10,356 nt of DNA from JAJAZB01 sp964244295 (lineage in GTDB: Bacteria > Bacteroidota > Bacteroidia > Cytophagales > Spirosomataceae), in NCBI GenBank assembly GCA_964244295.1, contig CAXTIG010000079.1, forward strand, positions 1 to 10,356, read 5' to 3'. A model generated the notes under the pieces. That model was not told where the DNA came from. It was given only the letters and a program-made list of their open reading frames with translations, and did no database searches. Within the stretch, counting starts at the first letter, position 1, and each line of letters opens with the position of its first letter. This document shows, piece after piece, positions 1 to 6,321 of the stretch. The translations under genes were made by a program, and so were the position numbers.

Positions 1-50
1 TTGACCATCAAGTTCAGCTCATTTAGTCTAAACTAATTCAGCCCAAATAC

Positions 51-557
51 TTAGTCAACTTCATAATAGCCCAATAAAAGGTGGCCGGTCTCGTGAATCA
101 AATCCGGTAGATTGGTCAAATGTGCTTCTTCTCCCGGTGGTACTCCAATAAGATTAAGACTTGAATACGCCCAAAAGTAATTGCTGCTTGTGGCAATTGA
201 CGTTACCATTGGCGCTAAAGCAGGGATTTTGGCCTCTGAAAAGAAGAGCTTTACAAGTCGGCAAAAATATAACTCAGCGTCTCCAAATTGAAGAAGAGAT
301 TGGACGCCGTAGTGTTCAAGGTGTGAAAGTGCCTCGCTACAGCGCTGATAATCGCTGTAAAAGTTTGCCTCTGTTCCAGGAATCTTCCAACCGCTGTCGC
401 TGAGCGTGTTTGAAATTTTATGTTTAAGTTGTTGAAGGCCGTTTACTGTGATTTGGTGGAAATGACCGTCGACTCGTGCATCCAGGTTGCCAAGCGCAAT
501 TGCATCAAGTAAGCGATCAATCCGGAAGAGAAGTTCTTGCAATAACGAATGAATCAT
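51..557 (-). CDS. HExxH metalloprotease-like protein, probably C-terminally truncated
   Basis: This 168-residue protein carries the zinc-binding motif HETGH at residues 155-159, preceded by a short hydrophobic helix (NLPDLI) as in M48- and ImmA/IrrE-type metalloproteases. The first 110 residues are helical and not recognised. The stop (TAA, 51-53) comes only nine residues after the motif, so the downstream third zinc ligand expected in gluzincin-type enzymes is absent from this reading frame. The next bases in all three frames soon reach stops, so a simple one-base shift does not obviously restore a long tail before the window edge. It is the last gene of the minus-strand operon and its ATG overlaps the stop of the upstream gene (ATGA, 554-557). 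Seen: motif, position, overlap. Inferred: a regulatory protease acting on a partner such as the HTH-like protein. A degenerate, non-catalytic remnant is equally possible. Confidence 0.7.
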   Translation of the reverse strand: MIHSLLQELLFRIDRLLDAIALGNLDARVDGHFHQITVNGLQQLKHKISNTLSDSGWKIPGTEANFYSDYQRCSEALSHLEHYGVQSLLQFGDAELYFCRLVKLFFSEAKIPALAPMVTSIATSSNYFWAYSSLNLIGVPPGEEAHLTNLPDLIHETGHLLLGYYEVD

Positions 558-973
558 TCTCTTCGTGCAGTTCGTAACGTGCGATATAAAGCGGATCTTT
601 CATCATCGACGGTGAACAGTATGGCGTCCAACGTGCTCAATTGTTCTTCGGAAGGGACGGCATTACTTTGAAGGGTTTGGATGAGTTTGTTCAGTATTCG
701 CTCCGTAATATGCTTCCCGCGCAAATGACGGGCTGCTGCATTTCCATTGTCCGTCTTCTTGACCTCTGCAAGGAGCTGCCTTAAGAAATCGACTAACGAA
801 GCACGGGCATCTTGGATCTCATGGGGCGGTATGAATAAGCCAGGATAAAGCTGCTCGGCATTTTTTCCGCTCAGAGCACGTTGTTTTTTCAATACCACAA
901 TTGCGTGGTTGACGCGCTCCGATACGTCTGCCAAGTTGCGGTATTCGGACGTGATTTGACTGGTTGAGCTCAT
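554..973 (-). CDS. Hypothetical helical protein between Argonaute and protease genes
   Basis: I do not recognise this 139-residue protein. It is charged and predicted by eye to be almost entirely alpha-helical, with no membrane segment, signal peptide, cysteine cluster or obvious catalytic motif. Heptad-like runs of leucine and charged residues around 55-75 and 85-115 could form helical hairpins. Its ATG overlaps the Argonaute stop (ATGA, 970-973) and its stop overlaps the next ATG (ATGA, 554-557), so it is almost certainly translated with both neighbours. That position makes a small accessory subunit of the Argonaute complex or a regulator plausible, but nothing in the sequence tells which. 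Confidence 0.75.
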   Translation of the reverse strand: MSSTSQITSEYRNLADVSERVNHAIVVLKKQRALSGKNAEQLYPGLFIPPHEIQDARASLVDFLRQLLAEVKKTDNGNAAARHLRGKHITERILNKLIQTLQSNAVPSEEQLSTLDAILFTVDDERSALYRTLRTARRE

Positions 974-3480
974 GGCGCTTCTTCGATTTGGTCCAAACTT
1001 TCATGTTCCCACAACGAGGCGTCTTCATCGAGATCGTCATCCCCATCAAGAACTTTCCCTTCTTCGAGCACAATGGAACCGGGCAATGCCAAAGGTTCCA
1101 GGAACGCATCCAGCAGTTTAATGGTCACCGGCACATGACTTGGGCGATCCGAAGCCGAAAACTGCAACAAACACTGGCCGAAAACGTCCTCGACTATTTT
1201 TTCCAAGTTTACGTTCTCTCCATCAATCAACGAAAGATGAAGTGGTTTGGGCGAACCTTTTATGTTGAAGGGCTCACCGGTCGGAAAAAGAAAGGCTTCT
1301 CGATGATCCCTGCCTAATAACCGATAGGTTCCGGCGAAAGCCCGGTCGTATTTTTTCTGCTGGTTCTTCCGGCTGGCAATACGAAATGGAATCTGGCTGG
1401 TTTTATGCAGATCCACCACAGCCCAGGAGAAGTCCTTACTGTTGAGCAGTCCATCCTTCGCCAACAGTTGAATGACGTACTTGAGGGCAGCAACTTCTCC
1501 ACCATGACTGCGGCCATCGCGAAGCAAAACAATGCTATTCGGGTTCGGGCATATCCTGTTTCCTAAGTGGCGCTTCAGGACATTGTATAGTTTGCCCACA
1601 ATTTGATCGGCCCGCAACTTTTCGGCTCGTTGTTGGGAAGGACCTTTGGCAATTTCCAAGTAGTCGAAGACAATTCGCTCACCCGTCCTGTAAAAAAATG
1701 TGAATCCGACAAAACGGTCGTGTACGTCGATTCCAACGTAAATGTCGTAGTTCGGGCTGTCCTTGAGCGCGAAGGGAAACTTTCGGTTAAGTATCAGGTA
1801 TTCTTGGGCCAAATAAAAGAAGTATGAAGCTAAAAAGCGGGATTTGGAATACTCCGCTTGGGAATAAACCAATTCGCCTTCTTCGTTCACGCTGTGCTGG
1901 TAGAAGGATTCGATCATCCGGTACTCCGCACATTGAATTTTCAAATCTGGGTAAAATTTTTTCTTGACCAAGTGGTGGAATCGCTCCGCACGGGCGTCGT
2001 CGCCCCAGTCAGGCAGCACCATGAGCGCGCAACCAGTCGCTATTTGTTGATCTTCAAGAGACTCGTTTAATGTTTTCAATAAGTCGGTTGCTGAACTGCT
2101 GACGTTTGCGGGGTACACAACGACTTTTTTGAAGCCTTTAAACTGGGGGGCCAGTCGTTTCAACTGCTCCTCCAATTTTTGCTGAAACAGCTTCCTTAGG
2201 GATGGAGGCATCGTTCCTTCGTCCGGCACGATCAAGTATTGGGGATCGCTCCACGCACTTTGATCGAGAATGCCTTTCTGTTCCAACAGGCTGCGCCGCC
2301 TCCTGGGATAATCGTGCGCCGGAAGCACCCCACCGGGCAAGTGTTCAACACCCGTCAGGACCGAGCCATGGTTAAACTTCAGCGATTTAAGAGCAAATGC
2401 TGCTACTTCTTCGTCGAGGGGCACGCTGCTGATCTGAACCTTGACACGGTTAAACGTCAGATTCTTCAATATACTGCGCACCTTGTGTTCGATGTTTCGG
2501 AAGCGGTCGTTCGGTTCGAGAATGGTTCGGTTATGCAACCCGCGCACTTGTCGGTCACCAGTTTTGAACATTCTCCTCACCAGCGACGCGGGCGCGCTTT
2601 TTACCTCCATTTGCCTTCCGGGGTAACGGTAGTAAACGGTCAAATCCGAGGGTGATATCATTGTGCTCGCCGGATGTCGGTCACGCCGGGTTTTTGCCAC
2701 AACGTAGTCGTACACCGTCCACTCATTTCCCGTAGCCAGGTCGGAAAAGGTTTCTTCTCCAATGGGCTTGTCGCTGATGTCAACCACTTCAATCGGAAAC
2801 CACCGATCTCCCATTTCATATAAGCACCGTAGTCCCTTTTTCCGGTTCCCGCCTTGGCCCAGCAACCTTTTCACCATGTAATCTCGGTTCCTGGACGTAA
2901 CAAACTGGCTTAAACGCTTCCGATCCACGTACCGATGGGTGATGTCAAGACAGATGTAAGCCTTACCCGGGCCGTCGGCCACAATCCGAAACCAAAAGCC
3001 TTGGAGTAAGTCTACTTCCGAATCCTCCCTCGAAGGCATGGGTTCTTTGAAGAAGAACCGGCCTGCGGCATCTTTGACGACCCAACCCGTCCGCTCAATT
3101 TGTTGCTGAAACTCAAACTCCAGAAACCGCCGAATCAACTCCCACCCCGCGTCAGAACAAGAGTCAAAAGAAAGTTGATGAATTTTAGGTTCGATCGTGA
3201 GCGTCACCGGCCGGGGCCTCGTTTTAACCTTGAAATTTTCCAGTTGACGGTCCGCCGGGATTGCCACGTAAACTTTGTCCTCGTCGTCACGCAAGATGAC
3301 GGCGGGCCCCTTGACGTGCGAACTCACCTTTCTTGTGATTTTTTGAAGTTGGCGAAAATAGTCCTCCTCTTCGCCCCTGATGAGGGGCAAATCAATTGGA
3401 GCCCATCGGTAAGCGAAGTTGAGCGCGGCAATGTTAGCCAACGCGAACAGATTCAACGTAGCGGGCAGGGTCAAACGCAT
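970..3480 (-). CDS. Long prokaryotic Argonaute with intact PIWI catalytic tetrad
   Basis: This 836-residue protein has the layout of a long pAgo: N domain and linker (about 1-190), a PAZ-like region (about 195-300) closing with a YYRYPG stretch, linker 2, MID (about 410-575) and PIWI (about 576-800). In PIWI I see D585 (YVGIDVHD), E620, D655 (VLLRDGR) and D791 (PVTIKLLDAF). The spacings of 35, 70 and 206 residues are close to those of the DEDX tetrads of characterised active pAgos, so guide-directed target cleavage is expected. In MID, the region of the usual 5'-phosphate-binding Gln reads IQCAEYR, so the 5'-end pocket may be atypical. The last 35 or so residues form an acidic tail (D/E-rich from 806) beyond the normal PIWI end. 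The ATG lies 47 bases inside the end of the nuclease gene; no other ATG occurs until residue 148. Guide and target type cannot be read from sequence. Family assignment is firm; subclass is not. Confidence 0.92.
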   Translation of the reverse strand: MRLTLPATLNLFALANIAALNFAYRWAPIDLPLIRGEEEDYFRQLQKITRKVSSHVKGPAVILRDDEDKVYVAIPADRQLENFKVKTRPRPVTLTIEPKIHQLSFDSCSDAGWELIRRFLEFEFQQQIERTGWVVKDAAGRFFFKEPMPSREDSEVDLLQGFWFRIVADGPGKAYICLDITHRYVDRKRLSQFVTSRNRDYMVKRLLGQGGNRKKGLRCLYEMGDRWFPIEVVDISDKPIGEETFSDLATGNEWTVYDYVVAKTRRDRHPASTMISPSDLTVYYRYPGRQMEVKSAPASLVRRMFKTGDRQVRGLHNRTILEPNDRFRNIEHKVRSILKNLTFNRVKVQISSVPLDEEVAAFALKSLKFNHGSVLTGVEHLPGGVLPAHDYPRRRRSLLEQKGILDQSAWSDPQYLIVPDEGTMPPSLRKLFQQKLEEQLKRLAPQFKGFKKVVVYPANVSSSATDLLKTLNESLEDQQIATGCALMVLPDWGDDARAERFHHLVKKKFYPDLKIQCAEYRMIESFYQHSVNEEGELVYSQAEYSKSRFLASYFFYLAQEYLILNRKFPFALKDSPNYDIYVGIDVHDRFVGFTFFYRTGERIVFDYLEIAKGPSQQRAEKLRADQIVGKLYNVLKRHLGNRICPNPNSIVLLRDGRSHGGEVAALKYVIQLLAKDGLLNSKDFSWAVVDLHKTSQIPFRIASRKNQQKKYDRAFAGTYRLLGRDHREAFLFPTGEPFNIKGSPKPLHLSLIDGENVNLEKIVEDVFGQCLLQFSASDRPSHVPVTIKLLDAFLEPLALPGSIVLEEGKVLDGDDDLDEDASLWEHESLDQIEEAP

Positions 3481-4441
3481 CGCGGTTCTCGTGAAGATAG
3501 TTGCACAAATGGTAAAATTGACAGGTTTCGCAAGCGTAATCGCTTTCCGTGAAAGCGTATTCCTTCATGGGCACCTGCATCGGCAGCCGTCCGTTCCGTA
3601 CTCGCTCGATGTCGCAGGCGGTAAGGCTGATGTAATCAACGGTGTCGTTGTAGATGGCTTCGTTAAACGGGTGCTCGCGGACATACCCTCGGTACAGGTT
3701 TACTTCGAGTAGACGAATGTCTCGGAAGCGATAAATCCATCCTTCGCCTTTCTCTCGATCGATTTCGACCCGCCGCCGGTAGAGCACCGTGCCTATGACT
3801 TGCAACTGCCGGGAGTAATCGCTGGTCTTGCTGTCGGAAACTTTCCAGTCGATGGCCAACACCTGGCCATAATGACTACCTAATAGATCGATTTGTGGGG
3901 TGACGGAGCCGTTCTCAATCCTGATTGAGCGTCTAACGTTCGGAGTGAGCCACCGGGCACTTTGTAAGTACTCCAAGAGTAGCGTTCCGTCAGGCATAGT
4001 GATGCGGGGAATATTCAATATTGCTTGTTGAATACGGTCACGGACGGCCTGCAGATCTTTTTGCTCAAAGGGTTCGTTTAGTTCGTGAATGTTGAGCACT
4101 TGGTACTCGTTGCCGACGTGTGATTCCAATTCCCGCCGGTAACGGTGGTTCTTTGAAAAGAGAAACTGTTTCCTGGCCAAGTTTAATGCCGACTCCACCA
4201 CTGCTTCGAAGTCTGGAATTCGTTCTTCCTTTAGGGCGAGGATCACTTCTTCATTCATCACGGTGTCCACCACCGAACCAGCCCACATTTCCAGGTTTTG
4301 AGACTTTCTAAGCCAATACGCTTGCTTCCGCAATGCGCTACCAGTTGAATCGGCCAGCACATGCGAAAGGAAATAATTTCGCGGGCAGATTCGGTACGTT
4401 AAGATGGCGGATAGAGACCATTGTATGGAGGGGATGTCCAT
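3434..4441 (-). CDS. RecB/Cas4-like PD-(D/E)XK nuclease with Fe-S cysteines
   Basis: This 335-residue protein matches the Cas4/AddB/RecB-type nuclease plan. Candidate catalytic residues are D185 (PQIDLLG), D198 and K200 (LAIDWKVS, the D-x-K motif) and Q212 or Q214 before Y221 (the QxxxY-type motif). Four cysteines are placed as in Cas4 and AddB iron-sulphur nucleases: C19 (RICPRNYF) near the N-terminus, and C304, C307 and C313 (CETCQFYHLC) near the C-terminus. The early motif that normally reads GxxxH here reads GSVVD (55-59), so the histidine is replaced by aspartate. The length fits a stand-alone nuclease without helicase. It starts four bases after the upstream gene and its 3' end overlaps the Argonaute gene by 47 bases. 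No cas1, cas2 or CRISPR array is present, so a role in CRISPR adaptation is not supported here. I infer processing of DNA for, or after, Argonaute action. Confidence 0.88.
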   Translation of the reverse strand: MDIPSIQWSLSAILTYRICPRNYFLSHVLADSTGSALRKQAYWLRKSQNLEMWAGSVVDTVMNEEVILALKEERIPDFEAVVESALNLARKQFLFSKNHRYRRELESHVGNEYQVLNIHELNEPFEQKDLQAVRDRIQQAILNIPRITMPDGTLLLEYLQSARWLTPNVRRSIRIENGSVTPQIDLLGSHYGQVLAIDWKVSDSKTSDYSRQLQVIGTVLYRRRVEIDREKGEGWIYRFRDIRLLEVNLYRGYVREHPFNEAIYNDTVDYISLTACDIERVRNGRLPMQVPMKEYAFTESDYACETCQFYHLCNYLHENRDAFDPARYVESVRVG

Positions 4442-4445
4442 GCGT

Positions 4446-5012
4446 TTAGGCGTCTAAAAGTTCCTTCAACCGTGCGATGTACAATTTTAAAGCCTCATCG
4501 CTCTCGAAGAGTTCTTGAGATTCTTGTCGCTCGGGCCCAAGCCTGTATTTCCCTGAGTCGCGACGAAACGAAGCGAAAGATACCGAATTGTTTGTACTTG
4601 GACCGGCTTTCAATTTGTGGAAAGTGGATTGAGCTGCTTGTTCGATGGAATGTATGGGAAGTTGCAAACGGGTCAACAGGTTCTTGAACAAAACAACCGG
4701 CACGTTCGTGACGGAGACTGCGTCAGACAACAGGTGCTGAAGCAAGTTTGAAGGGAACTTCAATTCAGTTGCTGCTTGTTCGGCGGTAAGATGCTGTGCC
4801 CCCATTGCTTCTTGCAATACCGCCCCAAGCGTAGGCTCGAAGTGCGCATACAATTTGTCGAGTAGCGACTGCTCTTTTTCGGCAGATATGGAAACATCGA
4901 AAGACCCCGTCAGCACGGCGTTCATCATGGGGTCGAGCGCTAAGTCGCTGGCTTCCAGCGCCAGCACCCGAAGCGCCTCTTGTAGAGGGCCGGTAACGTT
5001 TGAACGATTCAT
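4446..5012 (-). CDS. Small helical protein with possible XRE-like HTH
   Basis: This 188-residue protein has a central stretch (about 75-133) reading LTAEQAATELKFP, then a helix, then VPVVLFKNLLTRLQLP. This is the rhythm of XRE-type helix-turn-helix proteins in which a second 'choose a helix, skip a turn' repeat follows. The C-terminal 40 residues are charged (RLGPERQESQELFESDE) and end in a helix. There are no transmembrane segments, so it is not a classical membrane anti-sigma factor. It overlaps the sigma gene by ATGA (5009-5012) and sits four bases from the nuclease gene. The second-gene position directly after a sigma factor suggests a sigma-binding or promoter-binding regulator, and it could be the substrate of the protease-like protein at the operon end. 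These roles are inferred; the HTH call is by eye only. Confidence 0.75.
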   Translation of the reverse strand: MNRSNVTGPLQEALRVLALEASDLALDPMMNAVLTGSFDVSISAEKEQSLLDKLYAHFEPTLGAVLQEAMGAQHLTAEQAATELKFPSNLLQHLLSDAVSVTNVPVVLFKNLLTRLQLPIHSIEQAAQSTFHKLKAGPSTNNSVSFASFRRDSGKYRLGPERQESQELFESDEALKLYIARLKELLDA

Positions 5013-5659
5013 GGTTCTTGGTTGTATAGGCGAATGAGTTTTTGCTTTGCACGCACGTGTTGCACTTTAAGCTGGTTGTTTTCAATGCCGAGAAACCGGG
5101 CAATTTCCTCGTAAGAAAAGTTTTGAGCGCGCAACAAGAGTAGATCACGTTCAATCGAAGAGAGTCGCTCCAAAGTGTTTTTCAACCGAGTCAATGCGGG
5201 TTGCTCCCACGGTTCTTGCTGCGTATTGAAATTAAGCTCTGGATACTCAAGCGCATCTTCCTGATGAGTCGAACTGTCGTCATCAGATTCAAACGCAGCT
5301 TCACCGTCATCTGCCTCTTCTGAGTCTTGTCCGGAATCGTTTTCGGTAAACTCTTCGGCCTCTGGACGAAGAGCATCATGGCGATAGCGTTGCCGGAGAA
5401 AATTTAGAAAGGTTTTGAAAAGAAAACGGTCAAAATCGATCTGGCTGGCGAACGTGTATTTTTCGTGTTTCAGCACGAAAGTTTCGAGAGTCTGATAAAC
5501 TATCTCCCAAGCCGCGTCCTCATCGAATTGCCATTTACTGACCGCGTAGCCATAGAACTGGCGACCGTACTGCCGGTAAAGGGCATCAAGGCCGCTTTTC
5601 TCTGCCTGAGCGAGCCGCTTTAAGATTTCCGTGTAAGGAATGGATGAAGCCAAATTCAC
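5009..5659 (-). CDS. ECF-like sigma-70 family factor heading the Argonaute operon
   Basis: This 216-residue protein has a sigma region 2 (about 24-93: LYRQYGRQFYGYAVSKW, then DEDAAWEIVYQTL and the NFLRQRYRH end) and a sigma region 4 (about 156-212) with the recognisable ERDLLLLRAQ, FSYEEIARFLGI and VRAKQKLIRL segments. Regions 1 and 3 are absent, as in ECF factors. The linker (about 100-150) is unusually long and acidic, with many Asp/Glu clusters. I place the start at a GTG (5659); a stop codon lies ten codons upstream in frame and no ATG intervenes. The promoter must lie in the short space between this GTG and the terminator at 5742, since read-through from the small upstream gene should be blocked. 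As first gene of the operon it most simply drives transcription of the operon itself and perhaps other loci. No SD sequence is evident. Confidence 0.9.
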   Translation of the reverse strand: MNLASSIPYTEILKRLAQAEKSGLDALYRQYGRQFYGYAVSKWQFDEDAAWEIVYQTLETFVLKHEKYTFASQIDFDRFLFKTFLNFLRQRYRHDALRPEAEEFTENDSGQDSEEADDGEAAFESDDDSSTHQEDALEYPELNFNTQQEPWEQPALTRLKNTLERLSSIERDLLLLRAQNFSYEEIARFLGIENNQLKVQHVRAKQKLIRLYNQEP

Positions 5660-5706
5660 CGTATTCAGGGATTTATCTGCTAAATCTTATTCTCATTAAT
5701 TCAACG

Positions 5707-5742
5707 AAAAAAGAAGCACCACCCTTCAATGAAGGGTGGTGC
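5707..5742 (-). terminator. Intrinsic terminator, minus strand
   Basis: A perfect 12-base inverted repeat (5716-5727 with 5731-5742, arm GCACCACCCTTC) closes on a three-base loop. On the minus strand it is followed by TTCTTTTTTC, a U-rich tract. It begins six bases after the stop of the small gene at 5749. The plus strand has no T-tract after the stem, so the terminator acts on the minus strand only. It isolates the small gene from the sigma-led operon and means that operon needs its own promoter within 5660-5706. Confidence 0.9.
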
Positions 5743-5748
5743 CGCCAC

Positions 5749-5919
5749 TCACTTGGTTCGCGTCTTGTCCACGATTTTGTAGTGCGAACCGGCCTTCGGC
5801 GTAGGCGGCAGGGGCTCGTGTTTCACTACTGTGCGTTCGGGACCGCGCCCTCCCCGGGGACCTACAATTTCGTATTGACCGCTCACGGGGGCCTTCGTTC
5901 CAGGCGTTAGCTTTTTCAT
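5749..5919 (-). CDS. Small YjzC-like protein, 56 residues
   Basis: An ATG at 5919 opens a 56-codon frame ending in TGA at 5749-5751. The protein starts MKKLTPGTKAPVSGQYEIVG and continues with PRGGRGPERTVV, EPLPPTPK and a basic end, KIVDKTRTK. The pattern PGTKAPVSGQYE...GPRGG...E-LPPTP is that of small conserved proteins often annotated as YjzC-like and found widely in bacteria; their function is not established. The frame is supported by its family-like sequence and by the strong terminator six bases beyond the stop. It has no cysteines or membrane segment. A longer overlapping minus-strand frame (5726-6025) in another phase is a shadow. It is probably a core or housekeeping gene flanking the defence genes rather than part of them. 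Confidence 0.85.
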   Translation of the reverse strand: MKKLTPGTKAPVSGQYEIVGPRGGRGPERTVVKHEPLPPTPKAGSHYKIVDKTRTK

Positions 5920-6321
5920 GTGTGGAAGAATTATTTGGTTTACGATTTAAATAATGCACACAGGTTACAAGCGCATCAGATAACGAGCGGAAAATATTGA
6001 TTGTCCTAAGGTCAAATTTGTACAAATCACTGATAGTCAGGTAAAATATTGGGTCTGTATTCTTTTTTCTCTCCTGGATGTGAATAAAATTTACCGCTCA
6101 AGCCGGAGTCAGAATTCTTGCAACAACCCATCGCTCGGATGCTTGTTCTTGGCGATGCCTCTTTACTTTTGCCCGCTTGTCTCACCACATCGAAAAAATC
6201 ACGGCATTTGTTGCGCGGCCGTTTAAGGATGACGTAGCCTTTCCGGGCCAGGATAGCCAGCGGTCACCACAAAGATGCGCGAGAACGTGTCAAACCAATT
6301 GAACTAAGCGGTCTCAGGCTG
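5920..6321. other. Intergenic region, no supported gene
   Basis: About 400 bases separate the small minus-strand gene from the methyltransferase. I see no convincing coding frame. A 48-codon plus-strand GTG frame (6080-6226) and a minus-strand open stretch over 6030-6260 have no recognisable family signal. The region must contain the promoter of the small gene and that of the restriction-modification genes, but I could not find a good match to the Bacteroidota promoter pattern (TTG about 20 bases before TAnnTTTG). The left half (5920-6060) is AT-rich and the right half (6100-6321) is near the composition of the methyltransferase gene, so an old junction or a decayed gene is possible. Confidence 0.5.
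6016..6027. promoter_or_regulatory. 12-base palindrome ATTTGTACAAAT, possible operator
   Basis: This is a perfect, uninterrupted 12-base palindrome in the AT-rich half of the spacer, about 97 bases upstream of the small minus-strand gene and 295 bases upstream of the methyltransferase start. The size and symmetry suit a dimeric repressor. No second copy was seen nearby and no regulator is assigned to it, so the call rests on symmetry and location alone. Confidence 0.3.

Noticed and set aside
21..38. AT-rich inverted repeat (TTAGT...ACTAA) after the operon end, as a terminator
   Set aside because: The arms are five bases, nearly all A-T, with no U-tract; too weak to call.
964..1317. Plus-strand frames opposite the Argonaute and nuclease genes (for example 964-1317, 2239-2655, 3100-3552)
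   Set aside because: They are antisense to strongly supported genes, with no recognisable domains.
3434..3480. A later Argonaute start that would remove the 47-base overlap
   Set aside because: No ATG occurs until residue 148, and the N-terminal segment just after the overlap (LNFAYRWAPIDLPL) looks like normal N-domain sequence, so the ATG at 3480 is kept.
3434..4441. Cas4-like nuclease as a sign of a CRISPR-Cas adaptation module
   Set aside because: There are no cas1 or cas2 genes and no regularly spaced repeats anywhere in the window.
5726..6025. A 99-codon minus-strand frame over the small YjzC-like gene
   Set aside because: It runs through the terminator stem in another phase, has no family-like pattern, and the 56-codon frame inside it reads as a conserved protein.
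6017..6051. Possible Bacteroidota promoter: TTTG followed about 20 bases later by TAAAATATTG
   Set aside because: The second element does not match TAnnTTTG well and it is far from the methyltransferase start.
6080..6226. A 48-codon plus-strand frame starting with GTG in the spacer
   Set aside because: It has no recognisable sequence, no start signal and odd composition (several Cys and Pro); not enough to call a gene.
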